DNA of 64,000 nucleotides from Mycobacterium parmense (GTDB lineage: Bacteria; Actinomycetota; Actinomycetes; Mycobacteriales; Mycobacteriaceae). Shown piece after piece: positions 41,752 to 49,990 of this stretch (position 1 is its first letter; the number at the start of each line of letters is the position of its first letter). The notes below the pieces were generated by a model. The model saw nothing but the letters and a program-made list of their open reading frames with translations. It was not told the origin of the DNA and ran no database searches. The translations under genes were made by a program, and so were the position numbers. Location of the stretch: contig NZ_AP022614.1 in NCBI RefSeq assembly GCF_010730575.1, positions 1,674,001-1,738,000 of the forward strand, read 5' to 3'.

Positions 41752-43521
41752 TCAGCTGAATTCGAGGGCCGTTGCGGTTTCGACGATCCAGTTCGCGCTG
41801 AGCGGGTCGTGATGCTGCCCGTGGCGGTAGGTGGATCTGAGGTCCCTCAACAAGGAGTCTCGCTGCCAGGCCTGCACCTGTCGCATGACGTCGTCCTCGC
41901 AGAACGCATCGCATTTGTCGGTGACAACGGTCTCGATCAGTTGACCCGCCAGCCGGCGCAGCAGTCGAATATTCGCATCGAACCGTGCCGTGAAGTCAGG
42001 GGCTTTGCCCATCATCGCGGTGTGCAGCGTCACCATGAAATTCAGCGGTGAGTAGAGGTCAACGAATTGCACCGCGGGGCAACCGCGTTCTACGGCCGCC
42101 CATTCCCGGAAGAAAAGCTGCATGCGGTTACTGAGTTCGATGAGGCCCTCGAGTGCAGGAACGACGCCCGGATCGTCGGCGACGGTGAGGAATCGGCCGT
42201 TGCTGTACAGAAGGCCGAGAAATCCCCAATAAAAGGCGATGTCCCAGACCACCTTCGCCGACATGATGGCAGGCGAGCCCATGAGCGGATACTGTCCGCA
42301 GTACACGTTCAGCCACATCTCGGCGAGGGAACGAAACAGCGAGTCGTTTATCCCGGCGCGCGCGACCACGTCTTCGCCGTCGAGTTCGCGGACGATCATG
42401 TCGGTGATCAGCTCGTTGCCGATCGCGATAAGGTCCAGTCCGGAGGAATACAAAGGGTCGAGGAAGACGCCAGAATCACCGGTGAGACACCAACGTGACT
42501 GTCCGTCATACACTTTGGTAACCGTGTGGCTGTAATTGCGCATCACCCTGAAGTCTTTGATCAGGTGTGCGTGCCGGTCCAGGACCGCAGCACATTGCGG
42601 CTCGTGCTCGGACAACCACGACCGGGCTTTGGCGAGAGTATTGAACCCGTCGAACGGGTGGAAGGCCGGGTCGGCAACGATGCCGACGCTGGTCGAACCG
42701 GACGCGAGGCGGATGAGCCAGACCCAGTATCCCTCGCCCATAAGATGATTCGTGGACATCGCCCGGTCGCCTTCGACAAGGCGGCTCCGCCAGGCCGGAT
42801 CATCGCTCCACCGGCCGATGTCGATCTCGGTGGCAACCCGCAACCACGCAGCGTTGCAGCGGTGCTCGTTGGCGAGCCTGAGTCCCAGCTGCCGGGGCAG
42901 CGTTCGATTGCGTCCGGACGCATCGACGACCCACCGAGCCGTCGTGTGGGTAGTCGTATTACCGCGTTGAATGCGAAGGGAGTGGGGTCGACCCAGTTGA
43001 CCGAGTTCCACGGATCGCACTCGGCCAGAGGTGATCTCGACGCCTTCCGAAACGCAAAGACGGTGCAGCTCGTTCTCCAGCCTGCCGCGATCGATCTGGT
43101 AGGTGACCTGGGGTATGAACGAGGAGCTGCCGAGTTCCATCCGCTGGGCAATGTCGGTGTTGCCGTCGTGAGAGAAAAACATCCGCAAACCCATCTTGCG
43201 GATCTGCGACGTGTGCAAATGATCGCCGAGGCCGAGGCGGTCCCGAAGGTAGTGGGCGGAGATCTCCACCGTCGACTCACCGACGGTATGGGTGATCTCC
43301 GGGACGGGGTGCGGATGCGGGTCGATGACGAGGATTCGCGTCCGGGGTCGCGTGCGGCGCAGTCCCAGCGCCAGGGTCAACGCCGCGGCTCCCCCGCCTA
43401 CGACGGCGACGTCGTGGGTCGCACCGCTGCCGTCACCGCCGGAGAGCCTTGTCCTGATCTTCTGGGCGAGAGCCGCGCGCGCCTCCGGGTTCAGTTGCGA
43501 CAGCTGCGCCTGCACGTCCAC
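41752..43521 (-). CDS. flavin-dependent halogenase-like monooxygenase
   Basis: A 589-residue FAD enzyme. FAD motif VVGGGAAALTLALG (about 40-53), GEST at 81-84, a candidate catalytic lysine at 109 (KMGLRMFF), DASGRNR near 200, and a WVWLIRL segment (266-272) at the place of the halogenase WxWxIP motif, Pro replaced by Arg. F353-x-x-P-x-x-S-x-G361 matches the motif reported for flavin halogenases. Residues 7-29 (NPEARAALAQKIR core) resemble short linkers in PKS/NRPS proteins. I chose GTG 43521, which has GGGAGGGG six bases upstream; a GTG at 43551 lacks a ribosome site. It is 94 bp upstream of the PKS on the same strand. Halogenation is likely but a hydroxylating relative is possible. Confidence 0.8.
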   Translation of the reverse strand: MDVQAQLSQLNPEARAALAQKIRTRLSGGDGSGATHDVAVVGGGAAALTLALGLRRTRPRTRILVIDPHPHPVPEITHTVGESTVEISAHYLRDRLGLGDHLHTSQIRKMGLRMFFSHDGNTDIAQRMELGSSSFIPQVTYQIDRGRLENELHRLCVSEGVEITSGRVRSVELGQLGRPHSLRIQRGNTTTHTTARWVVDASGRNRTLPRQLGLRLANEHRCNAAWLRVATEIDIGRWSDDPAWRSRLVEGDRAMSTNHLMGEGYWVWLIRLASGSTSVGIVADPAFHPFDGFNTLAKARSWLSEHEPQCAAVLDRHAHLIKDFRVMRNYSHTVTKVYDGQSRWCLTGDSGVFLDPLYSSGLDLIAIGNELITDMIVRELDGEDVVARAGINDSLFRSLAEMWLNVYCGQYPLMGSPAIMSAKVVWDIAFYWGFLGLLYSNGRFLTVADDPGVVPALEGLIELSNRMQLFFREWAAVERGCPAVQFVDLYSPLNFMVTLHTAMMGKAPDFTARFDANIRLLRRLAGQLIETVVTDKCDAFCEDDVMRQVQAWQRDSLLRDLRSTYRHGQHHDPLSANWIVETATALEFS

Positions 43522-43556
43522 CAGCAACCCCTCCCGCATACGCGGATACACCTAGT

Positions 43557-43573
43557 TACTTAATAGTTAAGTA
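43557..43573. promoter_or_regulatory. 17-bp palindrome between halogenase and antiporter genes
   Basis: TACTTAATAGTTAAGTA: perfect 7-bp arms around TAG, 36 bp before the halogenase start and in the divergent region shared with the cation:proton antiporter. The size and symmetry are those of MarR/TetR-type operators. AT-rich hexamers within it could serve as the -10 element. No regulator gene is adjacent. Confidence 0.6.
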
Positions 43574-43827
43574 CGTTACCCTAAACGCGGTTCCTGGCAA
43601 GCGGGGAAGCGTGGAGCCAGGGCGGAGGATGTCATGCCAGAGCGGCCGGTTGCCGACGTCGCGCCGGCGACGGGCCGGGTTGGCCGTCGAGCGCCCGTGA
43701 CCATCGGGGATCAGTTGGATTGTCCGAATCGGGCTCCGGTGAGATCGCTCCGCGACGAATCGGCGTCGGCGGCCAAATTCCGGACGACCTGCCCGACGTC
43801 CGAACTTTGAGATCCCGGAGCTGACGC

Positions 43828-45150
43828 GTGCCCACAGCTGTCGCTGCCCATCTGTTCCTTGCACTGGCGGTGATTCTCGGGGCGTGCCGCCTGGTGGGTC
43901 TGGTGTCACAACGCCTCGGGCAACCGCAGGTGGTCGGCGAGATGGTGGCCGGCGTTCTCCTGGGGCCATCACTGTTGGGCAGGATAGCGCCCGCCTTACA
44001 GCATCACGTGTTTCCCACGGGGCCGACGACGATCGTCCTGTACACCACGGCGCAGATCGGCCTGGTGCTGTACATGTTCCTCATCGGCCTCAACTTCGAC
44101 GCCGGCCTCCTGAAGCATCGAGTCGGTACCGCGGCTGCGGTTTCGGCGGCCGGCATCCTCGTTCCGCTCGCCCTGGGCGCCCTGGTGGCCGTGCCCCTTT
44201 TGACAACCGGACGATATTTCGACAAGAGCGTCACACTCGTCATGGCGATGATGTTTCTCGGCGCGTCCATCGCGACGACCGCTTTCCCCATGCTCGCCCG
44301 AATCATCTACGAACGGGGGCTGTCGGGAACGCCTCTTGGCACGCTGGCGCTGGCATGCGGCGCCACCGACGATGCGTTCTCGTGGTGCATCCTGGCAACC
44401 GTGCTCGCCATCCACCGCGGCAGCGCCGCCGTGGCCGCGACGGCAATACTGGGCGGAATCGCATATGCGCTACTGGTCCTGACCGTGGGACGCAAAGCGC
44501 TGCGTGTTCTCGGTACGGTATCCGAACGCCGGAAAACGGTGACGCCAGCGGTGCTGAGCGCGGTCCTCATTCTGCTGATGGCATGCGCCTGGCTCACCGA
44601 CAGCATCGGTATCTACGCGATCTTCGGCGCATTCGTCCTGGGCGTCGCCATGCCGTCCGGATTCTTCGCACAACGTCTCACCGCGAGCCTCGAACCGATC
44701 GTGACGACGTTTCTGCTGCCGCTGTTCTTCGTGTACTCCGGGCTCAACACCCGCATCGGCCTCGTCAACAGCCCCGCTCTGTGGGCGGCGACCCTGGGGC
44801 TTCTCGCGGTTTCGATCGCCGGGAAAGGGATCGCGTGCACGCTGGCCGCGCGGCTGAGAAGGGTGCCTCTGCGCGAATCCATGGCGCTGGGTTCACTGAT
44901 GAACGCCCGCGGACTGATCGAACTGATTCTGCTCAACATCGGCCTCGAGGCCGGCATCATCACTCCAACCCTCTTCAGCATCCTCGTGATCGTTGCCGTC
45001 GTGACGACGCTCATGGCCACACCGGTGTTCGAGCTCGTATACGGACGACATCTGAAGGTGCCGCAGTCAGACCGGGCTCAGGCGAGCCCCCCTGACCCGC
45101 GGGCCCGTTCGACGCGCGCCGCGCCCGACGTGGCAACTCAACCGGGTTAG
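43828..45150 (+). CDS. CPA2-type cation:proton antiporter
   Basis: A 440-residue membrane protein with about 12 spans. It has the CPA2 pattern QPQVVGEMVAGVLLGPSLLG near the N-terminus, QIGLVLYMFLIGLNFD, ACGATDDAFSWCILA (the DD of the ion-binding site) and MNARGLIELILLNIG. It should exchange sodium or potassium for protons. The start is GTG 43828 after GGAGCTGAC. There is no C-terminal TrkA-N domain. It diverges from the halogenase/PKS operon across a palindrome, so it may be co-regulated and contribute to self-protection. Confidence 0.9.
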   Translation: MPTAVAAHLFLALAVILGACRLVGLVSQRLGQPQVVGEMVAGVLLGPSLLGRIAPALQHHVFPTGPTTIVLYTTAQIGLVLYMFLIGLNFDAGLLKHRVGTAAAVSAAGILVPLALGALVAVPLLTTGRYFDKSVTLVMAMMFLGASIATTAFPMLARIIYERGLSGTPLGTLALACGATDDAFSWCILATVLAIHRGSAAVAATAILGGIAYALLVLTVGRKALRVLGTVSERRKTVTPAVLSAVLILLMACAWLTDSIGIYAIFGAFVLGVAMPSGFFAQRLTASLEPIVTTFLLPLFFVYSGLNTRIGLVNSPALWAATLGLLAVSIAGKGIACTLAARLRRVPLRESMALGSLMNARGLIELILLNIGLEAGIITPTLFSILVIVAVVTTLMATPVFELVYGRHLKVPQSDRAQASPPDPRARSTRAAPDVATQPG

Positions 45151-45187
45151 GTTGTCCCTCGGTATGTTTCGTGTCGGGACCGGCCGA

Positions 45188-45955
45188 TCACGGGATGTGC
45201 ACACCGCCGGTCGTAACGAGGTCCCCGGCGAGGTCGACCACCTTGCGGTTGGTGTGCTTGGACGCTCTGACCAGCAGGTCGTGGGCTTCGTCGGCCGTGA
45301 TGCGGTGTCGTTCCATGAGGATGCCCTTGGCCTGGCCGATCAGATCGCGGTTGATCATCGCTCGGCGCAGCCGCCCGGTGCGCTGAGCGTCACCGATCGC
45401 CAACGCGGCGTGGGTGGCGAACAACTCGGCGAACCGGCGCGCGGTGTCCTCGAAGGCGGCCGGGAGGCCGGCGTACAGACTCAATGAACCCAGCGTGCGA
45501 TCGTCGATCCACAACGGCAGGCACAGCATCGAATGCACGCCCAGTTCGATCGCGCGCTGGCCGAACTTCGGCCATCTGCCGTCCGTGCGCATGTCGGTGA
45601 TTTCGACGCTGCGCTGATCGCGCGAAGCGTCGATGCACGGCCCGGCGCCGGTGCGCTGCTGCAGGCGATCCAACACCGCCGGAGCTTCGCCGTGCACCGC
45701 CTGCGGAATTACCTTGCCCTTCTCCAGCAAGATGACGCCGGCCGCCTCGACCGGGTCGATGGTGGCGGTGGCCTTCACGACGATGGCTTTCAGTGTGGCG
45801 TCGCGGTCGGCTTCGTCGACGCGCAGCGACCGGGCGAGTTGCTGCAGGCAGCTCCATGCACCGTCGGTGAGAAGGTCCAGTTCGCGCGGCGTTGTCGGGA
45901 CCTGACCGTCGGACTGCTCGCCGGACGGTGACACGGGCTCTAACACGCTGGCCAT
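45188..45955 (-). CDS. GAF-ANTAR regulator
   Basis: A 255-residue RNA-binding regulator. A GAF domain (about 35-185; GAGPCIDASRDQRSVEITDM, LGVHSMLCLPLWIDDRTLGSL) is followed by an ANTAR domain (about 195-250; RDLIGQAKGILMERHRITADEAHDLL). ANTAR proteins act as antiterminators by binding twin-hairpin RNAs. I chose Met 45955, preceded by an ACGAGG site. The gene converges on the antiporter. Three more proteins of this type lie at 56-59 kb. Confidence 0.9.
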   Translation of the reverse strand: MASVLEPVSPSGEQSDGQVPTTPRELDLLTDGAWSCLQQLARSLRVDEADRDATLKAIVVKATATIDPVEAAGVILLEKGKVIPQAVHGEAPAVLDRLQQRTGAGPCIDASRDQRSVEITDMRTDGRWPKFGQRAIELGVHSMLCLPLWIDDRTLGSLSLYAGLPAAFEDTARRFAELFATHAALAIGDAQRTGRLRRAMINRDLIGQAKGILMERHRITADEAHDLLVRASKHTNRKVVDLAGDLVTTGGVHIP

Positions 45956-46024
45956 GGCCTCGTATAAACCAATCGACTTACACCCAAACCTTTGTGTTCC
46001 GAGCCGCACAAAGCGACGCGGCAC

Positions 46025-46069
46025 CCGGTCGGGGTCTGCGCCCGCGGCGTGAACGCGGACCCCGACCGG
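46025..46069 (-). terminator. long GC hairpin after the hemerythrin gene
   Basis: Two 16-nt arms (46025-46040 and 46054-46069) pair fully except for one G-U wobble, around a 13-nt loop. It begins 13 nt after the hemerythrin gene stop in the minus direction and precedes the GAF-ANTAR gene. It is the strongest terminator-like structure in the window, although it lacks a long U-tract. Confidence 0.65.
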
Positions 46070-46082
46070 CTGCGCTCGCGTG

Positions 46083-46667
46083 TCAGTGGATCTGCGGGTC
46101 CGGCGGATTCTTGGCCGCCCGGCCGCTCAGAGCGTCTCGCAGGTGATCGACAACGGCCGTGACCATGCCCAGGGTCTTCAGCAGCATGGCGCTGGGCGGG
46201 GTGTTCGGGTGGGGCCGGGTGGGAGCGACCTTCTTGGCCGTCTCAAGCCGGCGACCGATGGTTTCCAGCTCTTCGCTGCCCACAGCTGCCTGAAACTTCG
46301 GCCACACCGTTTCCTGTTCGAAGGCGATGTGCTCACGGGCCGCCGCGACGAAAGCCTGCAGAGCCCGTTGATACTCCGGCTGCCCCGGTCGGGTGTCTTC
46401 GAGTTGCTGCAGCAGCCTCTTGCCTTCCTGCTCCTGCGCGATCGCGGTGTCCGCCAGCGCGTCACCGTCTTCCAGGGCCCTGCGGACGGCCGGCCAGAAG
46501 AACTGTTCCTCGATGGCCTCGTGTTGCGACTCGGCGATGACCAAGTTCGTCACCATGGTTTCCAGGCCGCTGACCTGGCTTCCCTTCTTCGAGGGTGCCC
46601 CGTCGAGCACCTCCAGCATGCCCAGCACGCTCTTGTGGTCCTGGCGCAGAAATGTCAATGCGTCCAT
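46083..46667 (-). CDS. hemerythrin HHE-domain protein
   Basis: A 194-residue four-helix protein. Metal-ligand elements are DALTFLRQDHKSVL at the N-terminus, AESQHEAIEEQFFWP near 55-70 and AAREHIAFEQETVWP near 100-115, giving the spaced His and Glu ligands of a di-iron site. A C-terminal tail (PTRPHPNTPP) follows. Such proteins bind oxygen or nitric oxide or sense redox stress. I chose Met 46667. It follows the manganese catalase gene on the same strand, with a terminator-like hairpin between. Confidence 0.88.
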   Translation of the reverse strand: MDALTFLRQDHKSVLGMLEVLDGAPSKKGSQVSGLETMVTNLVIAESQHEAIEEQFFWPAVRRALEDGDALADTAIAQEQEGKRLLQQLEDTRPGQPEYQRALQAFVAAAREHIAFEQETVWPKFQAAVGSEELETIGRRLETAKKVAPTRPHPNTPPSAMLLKTLGMVTAVVDHLRDALSGRAAKNPPDPQIH

Positions 46668-46712
46668 GTCAGTGTCCGTTCGTGTCGTCGATTGTGGTTG
46701 CGAGCGAGGAGC

Positions 46713-46748
46713 GGCCCGCCGGCGCCGCAACGCGCCGGCCGGCGGGCC
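46713..46748 (-). terminator. GC hairpin after the manganese catalase gene
   Basis: GGCCCGCCGGC and GCCGGCGGGCC form a perfect 11-bp stem with a 14-nt loop, starting 11 nt beyond the catalase stop. It probably limits readthrough into the hemerythrin gene. Confidence 0.6.
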
Positions 46749-46759
46749 TCGGTGATGGG

Positions 46760-47656
46760 TCAGGTGGTGGGAACGCGCTGCTCGTGGGTGAAAGGCTTGT
46801 CACCCTCGACGGCCGGGGTGCCCGCCGGGTTACGTTGCGCGCCGGTGTTTTTGCGTATGTCGGTGCCCAGCCATTGCTGTTCGGGCTTCTCGACGTACTC
46901 CCACTGCACTCCCTCGGGCCACGGACCCTGACCCTCGTTCCACGGACCGCGCACCGATTCGCCGCCGCCGTTGGACATGTTGAACGCGACGTTCTGAAAA
47001 CGGTTGTCGCCAGCGAGAATCCCGGGCGGGAAATTGACCGGCAGCTCGTTGAGCGCGGCGGTGAATTGTTGGTAGTGCGCCACTTCGCGTGTCATCAGGA
47101 AGGTGAGCGTGTCCTGCACACCGGGGTCATCGGTGAACTGCTTGAGGTACTCGTAGACGACCTTGGCCCGCGATTCGGCCGCGAGGTTGTTGCGCAGGTC
47201 CACCGTCGGATCGCCGTTGGCGTCGATGAACGCCCCCGTCCAATTGTTGCCCGCGGAGTCCTTGACGCCCGGGCCGCCGCCACTGAGCACCAGGAACATG
47301 GGGTTGACCGCGACCTGGTGAATGGCTTGTTCCCGGCCATCGCGACTGGCCACCGCCGGCATCCAATCACACTGCTGGTGAGCGACTTTGAGGTTGTCGT
47401 TGAGCCCGTCCAACAGCATGGTGATCATGGACCCGACCATCTCGAGGTGGCTCAACTCCTCGGTGGCGATGTCCATGAACAAGTCGTAGAGCCTGGGATT
47501 CTTTTCGCGCAGCACGAACGCCTGGGTGAAGTACTGCATGGCGGCGGTGAGCTCTCCGTTGGCGCCGCCGAACTGCTCCATCAGTAGCGACGCGAAGCGA
47601 GGATCGGGCTGACCTACGCGAACTTCGAATTGAAGATCTTTGTTGTGAACGAACAT
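46760..47656 (-). CDS. manganese catalase
   Basis: A 298-residue di-manganese catalase that disproportionates hydrogen peroxide in the cytosol. Ligand segments are visible: GELTAAMQYFTQ (Glu), ATEELSHLEMVGSM (Glu and His), AAESRAKVVYEYLKQF (Glu) and MTREVAHYQQF (Glu and His). The length is usual for the family. Met 47656 starts the conserved MFVHNKDLQFEV; the longer open frame runs through a duplicated non-conserved stretch. Confidence 0.92.
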   Translation of the reverse strand: MFVHNKDLQFEVRVGQPDPRFASLLMEQFGGANGELTAAMQYFTQAFVLREKNPRLYDLFMDIATEELSHLEMVGSMITMLLDGLNDNLKVAHQQCDWMPAVASRDGREQAIHQVAVNPMFLVLSGGGPGVKDSAGNNWTGAFIDANGDPTVDLRNNLAAESRAKVVYEYLKQFTDDPGVQDTLTFLMTREVAHYQQFTAALNELPVNFPPGILAGDNRFQNVAFNMSNGGGESVRGPWNEGQGPWPEGVQWEYVEKPEQQWLGTDIRKNTGAQRNPAGTPAVEGDKPFTHEQRVPTT

Positions 47657-47713
47657 GGGAGCCTCCAAACGGCAAGGTTGAGTCTGCTGATCGGAAACCG
47701 GAGAACGGGACGT

Positions 47714-47767
47714 GAACCAGGGACTGTAGCTCGTCCGGCGTCGAACCAGGTGCTGTAGCTCGTCCGG
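47714..47767. repeat. 25-bp direct repeat upstream of manganese catalase
   Basis: Two 25-bp copies at 47714-47738 and 47743-47767 with two mismatches, 29-bp period, containing CTGTAGCTCGTCCGG. They lie 58-111 bp upstream of the catalase start. They may be a regulator binding duplication or a simple tandem duplication. Confidence 0.6.
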
Positions 47768-47835
47768 TGCAAATGACACGGCGCGCGCCGCGTCCTATCA
47801 GCGATACCCCGGCGTGGGGCGCGCAAACACCAGGT

Positions 47836-48084
47836 TCACGCGGTGCGGCGATGGGTGTCGGTCGACCAGAGATGGCCGCAATCCGAGCATTGCAGGTGGA
47901 CCAGCGTCCCCCTGTTGCTCAGCAGGTACTGCCAGTGCGTATCGCAATTGCGCGTGCTCGCGCAGTCACCACACCGGGCGCGGTGATCGCAGCGCGGGCA
48001 GGGCAGCCATGCGCGGCGGCTGCGGTCGGCGGTCGGGTCAATCGGAAACACGATCGGCCGTTCGTGCGGGAAGGACGCCGGCAC
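47836..48084 (-). CDS. zinc-ribbon-like small protein
   Basis: An 82-residue protein with CPRCDHRARCGDC and a later CSDCGHLW, giving a four-cysteine zinc-ribbon pattern plus an extra CDTHW element. It may bind zinc and nucleic acid or act as a domain partner. If it starts at Met 48084 it overlaps the upstream gene by 47 bases in another frame; a GTG at 48048 would cut the overlap to 11 bases. Confidence 0.6.
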   Translation of the reverse strand: MPASFPHERPIVFPIDPTADRSRRAWLPCPRCDHRARCGDCASTRNCDTHWQYLLSNRGTLVHLQCSDCGHLWSTDTHRRTA

Positions 48085-48268
48085 GGACCAACTCCTCGTA
48101 GATCCGCTGCTGCTCTGCGTCCAGGTTCGAGTAAAGCATGTCGTGGGCCGTCTGTTCTTCGCCGAGCACCGCGATGGGATCCCAGTCCTCGTTCATCGCC
48201 TCGAGCACCGCGCTGCGCCGACGCGCCTCGTCGAGGGTCATGTCGTAGGCAAAATCAAAGTAGGCCAT
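48038..48268 (-). CDS. small acidic hypothetical protein
   Basis: A 76-residue protein from Met 48268 (MAYFDFAYDMTLDEARRR). It is rich in Glu, Asp and Ala and likely helical; it ends in YEELVRAGVLPARTADRVSD. I do not recognise the family. It overlaps the zinc-ribbon-like gene downstream, so the two are probably coupled. Confidence 0.65.
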   Translation of the reverse strand: MAYFDFAYDMTLDEARRRSAVLEAMNEDWDPIAVLGEEQTAHDMLYSNLDAEQQRIYEELVRAGVLPARTADRVSD

Positions 48269-48457
48269 CGCGCTCCCAGCCGTTAGATACACAAACGAAC
48301 GGTTAGGATGCCCTCATTAGCGCTGGTCAAGCTATGACTCGCGTCACTTTTCGCGGTTGAAATTCGTCACATCGCCGAGCAATCTGCTGTGCGTTCCGGG
48401 TCGAATCCGGTGCCGGTGCGCAGTGGCGGTGACGTGCCTTTGCGACAGCGCCGCGAC

Positions 48458-49990
48458 TTACTTCAACCTGTCCTTCGACCTGTCGTAGCCTCTGCCTCGT
48501 GCCCGATTCGCGGGGTGTGACATCAGCTCACTGACGACGGAGCGGCCCTGGCCCCGGGGAGACTCCTGCGCGGCCGCCATCAAAATATCGAGGGAGCGCG
48601 CGATCCCGGTCGCGAGATCGTCGACCGCAGGCACGTTGTCGGGGCACGCGCACACGCTCACATCCAGAGCGTCACCGCGGGAGGTCAGCGCGATGTTCAA
48701 CCCGCTTTCCGCGGCTAGTGGCGCCACGGTGTGCATACCGACGACCTTGGCCCCCGCGCAATATGCGGGCGCCGCCTCACCGGCGATGTACGAGACACGG
48801 CCGTGACATATCGGCTCGAGCCGGTGTCGCAGGCCCGATCGGGTGTAGAGCTGCATGCCGATGCGCGCCAAGCTCGGCGGCACCAGCGAAGCCACTGTCG
48901 CCAAATCAACTGAGGGATACCCTTTTTCGCTGGCACCACTACGGATGGCATTCAGCCTTTCGGTGGCGGTATGGAGGTTGGCGAGGACTTGCACCGGGTC
49001 GTCGAGGTGTACCGGGATGCGAAGTCGCCCGACAGTCAACGACTTACCGGCGGCCGGGGGGTCCGTGGCCGGCAACTCGAACGGCATCCGCATGAGCAGC
49101 GGGTCGCTGGGCACCTTGTCGTGCTGTTTCAACCAAGCACGCAGCGAAAGGGTGCAAGCGGCCAGCACCACGTTGGGAATGCTGCCCCCGAACGCGTCGC
49201 TGACCGCCTTGACGTCTGCCAGCCGAATCGAGGAGAAGGCAACTGCACGCCGCCCGGTCAGCGGCGCGTTGAAAACTGTGTGCGGCACCGGCCCGCTCGT
49301 CGGCGATACTGCCGGCGTCATGGAGTCCCGTCCGGCGGTGCCGGACAGCCGGACGCTCATGGCCCGCAGCACGTTGGACATGGTCTCGGCAATCAGCCAC
49401 ACACCGGTGACATAGTTCTCGGCGATCTCGGCCATTACACCGGTGACGACTTCGCCGACGGAGGGAGCGCAGCCGAGGCTCGGCTCGGTCGGCAGGTTGC
49501 TGCTCGCGTCGGCATGCGGCGCCGTAGTCAGCAGCCGCGGCCACATGGACGCCATCCCCGCCGCGCCGTCGTTCAGCGCAGGTGACATCTTCACCGCCAG
49601 CGCCCACCGGCCACCCGCGAGACCGTTGATGCTCCAGGCTTCCCACAGCTGGTTGTATCGATGCGGTCGGCCGGTGCTCAAGGTCGCGACGAGATCGGCC
49701 AACTCGCGACGGCCGCCTGGAGCGCGCACCGTTGCGCAGTGAATTTGCGGATCGGGGTCGTAGTCCTCAATCTCGGCCCACAAGGGTTGCCCCACCCCGA
49801 ACGGCTTGGTCACCAGTCGGCTGCGGAACCGCGCCAGCCGCGGCAACGACCCGGCTAAGAGCCGGCGTAGCCGCTCATGGCTGAGCTGATCAGACGCTTC
49901 GATGATGACCAGCGATACCGTGTGGGCGGGAACGGTTGAGCTCTGTGTATGCAGCGACAGCGCATCAATGCCCGACAACCGCGTAACCAT
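48458..49990 (-). CDS. WS/DGAT-family acyltransferase with degenerate active site
   Basis: A 510-residue member of the wax ester synthase/diacylglycerol acyltransferase family. The N-terminus (MVTRLSGIDALSL) and C-terminal block (SYIAGEAAPAYCAGAKVVGMHTVAPLAAESGLNIALTS in outline) fit. The catalytic HHxxxDG motif reads S136-P-A-L-N-D141-G142: both histidines are gone while DG remains. Standard acyl transfer is therefore doubtful. The frame is open to 50032; I prefer Met 49990. It stands alone, with a 749-bp gap upstream. Confidence 0.82.
   Translation of the reverse strand: MVTRLSGIDALSLHTQSSTVPAHTVSLVIIEASDQLSHERLRRLLAGSLPRLARFRSRLVTKPFGVGQPLWAEIEDYDPDPQIHCATVRAPGGRRELADLVATLSTGRPHRYNQLWEAWSINGLAGGRWALAVKMSPALNDGAAGMASMWPRLLTTAPHADASSNLPTEPSLGCAPSVGEVVTGVMAEIAENYVTGVWLIAETMSNVLRAMSVRLSGTAGRDSMTPAVSPTSGPVPHTVFNAPLTGRRAVAFSSIRLADVKAVSDAFGGSIPNVVLAACTLSLRAWLKQHDKVPSDPLLMRMPFELPATDPPAAGKSLTVGRLRIPVHLDDPVQVLANLHTATERLNAIRSGASEKGYPSVDLATVASLVPPSLARIGMQLYTRSGLRHRLEPICHGRVSYIAGEAAPAYCAGAKVVGMHTVAPLAAESGLNIALTSRGDALDVSVCACPDNVPAVDDLATGIARSLDILMAAAQESPRGQGRSVVSELMSHPANRARGRGYDRSKDRLK

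Noticed and set aside
48390..48425. A GGTCGAATCC stretch resembling a tRNA T-arm
   Set aside because: The T-loop is wrong by one base and no acceptor, D or anticodon stem can be built around it.
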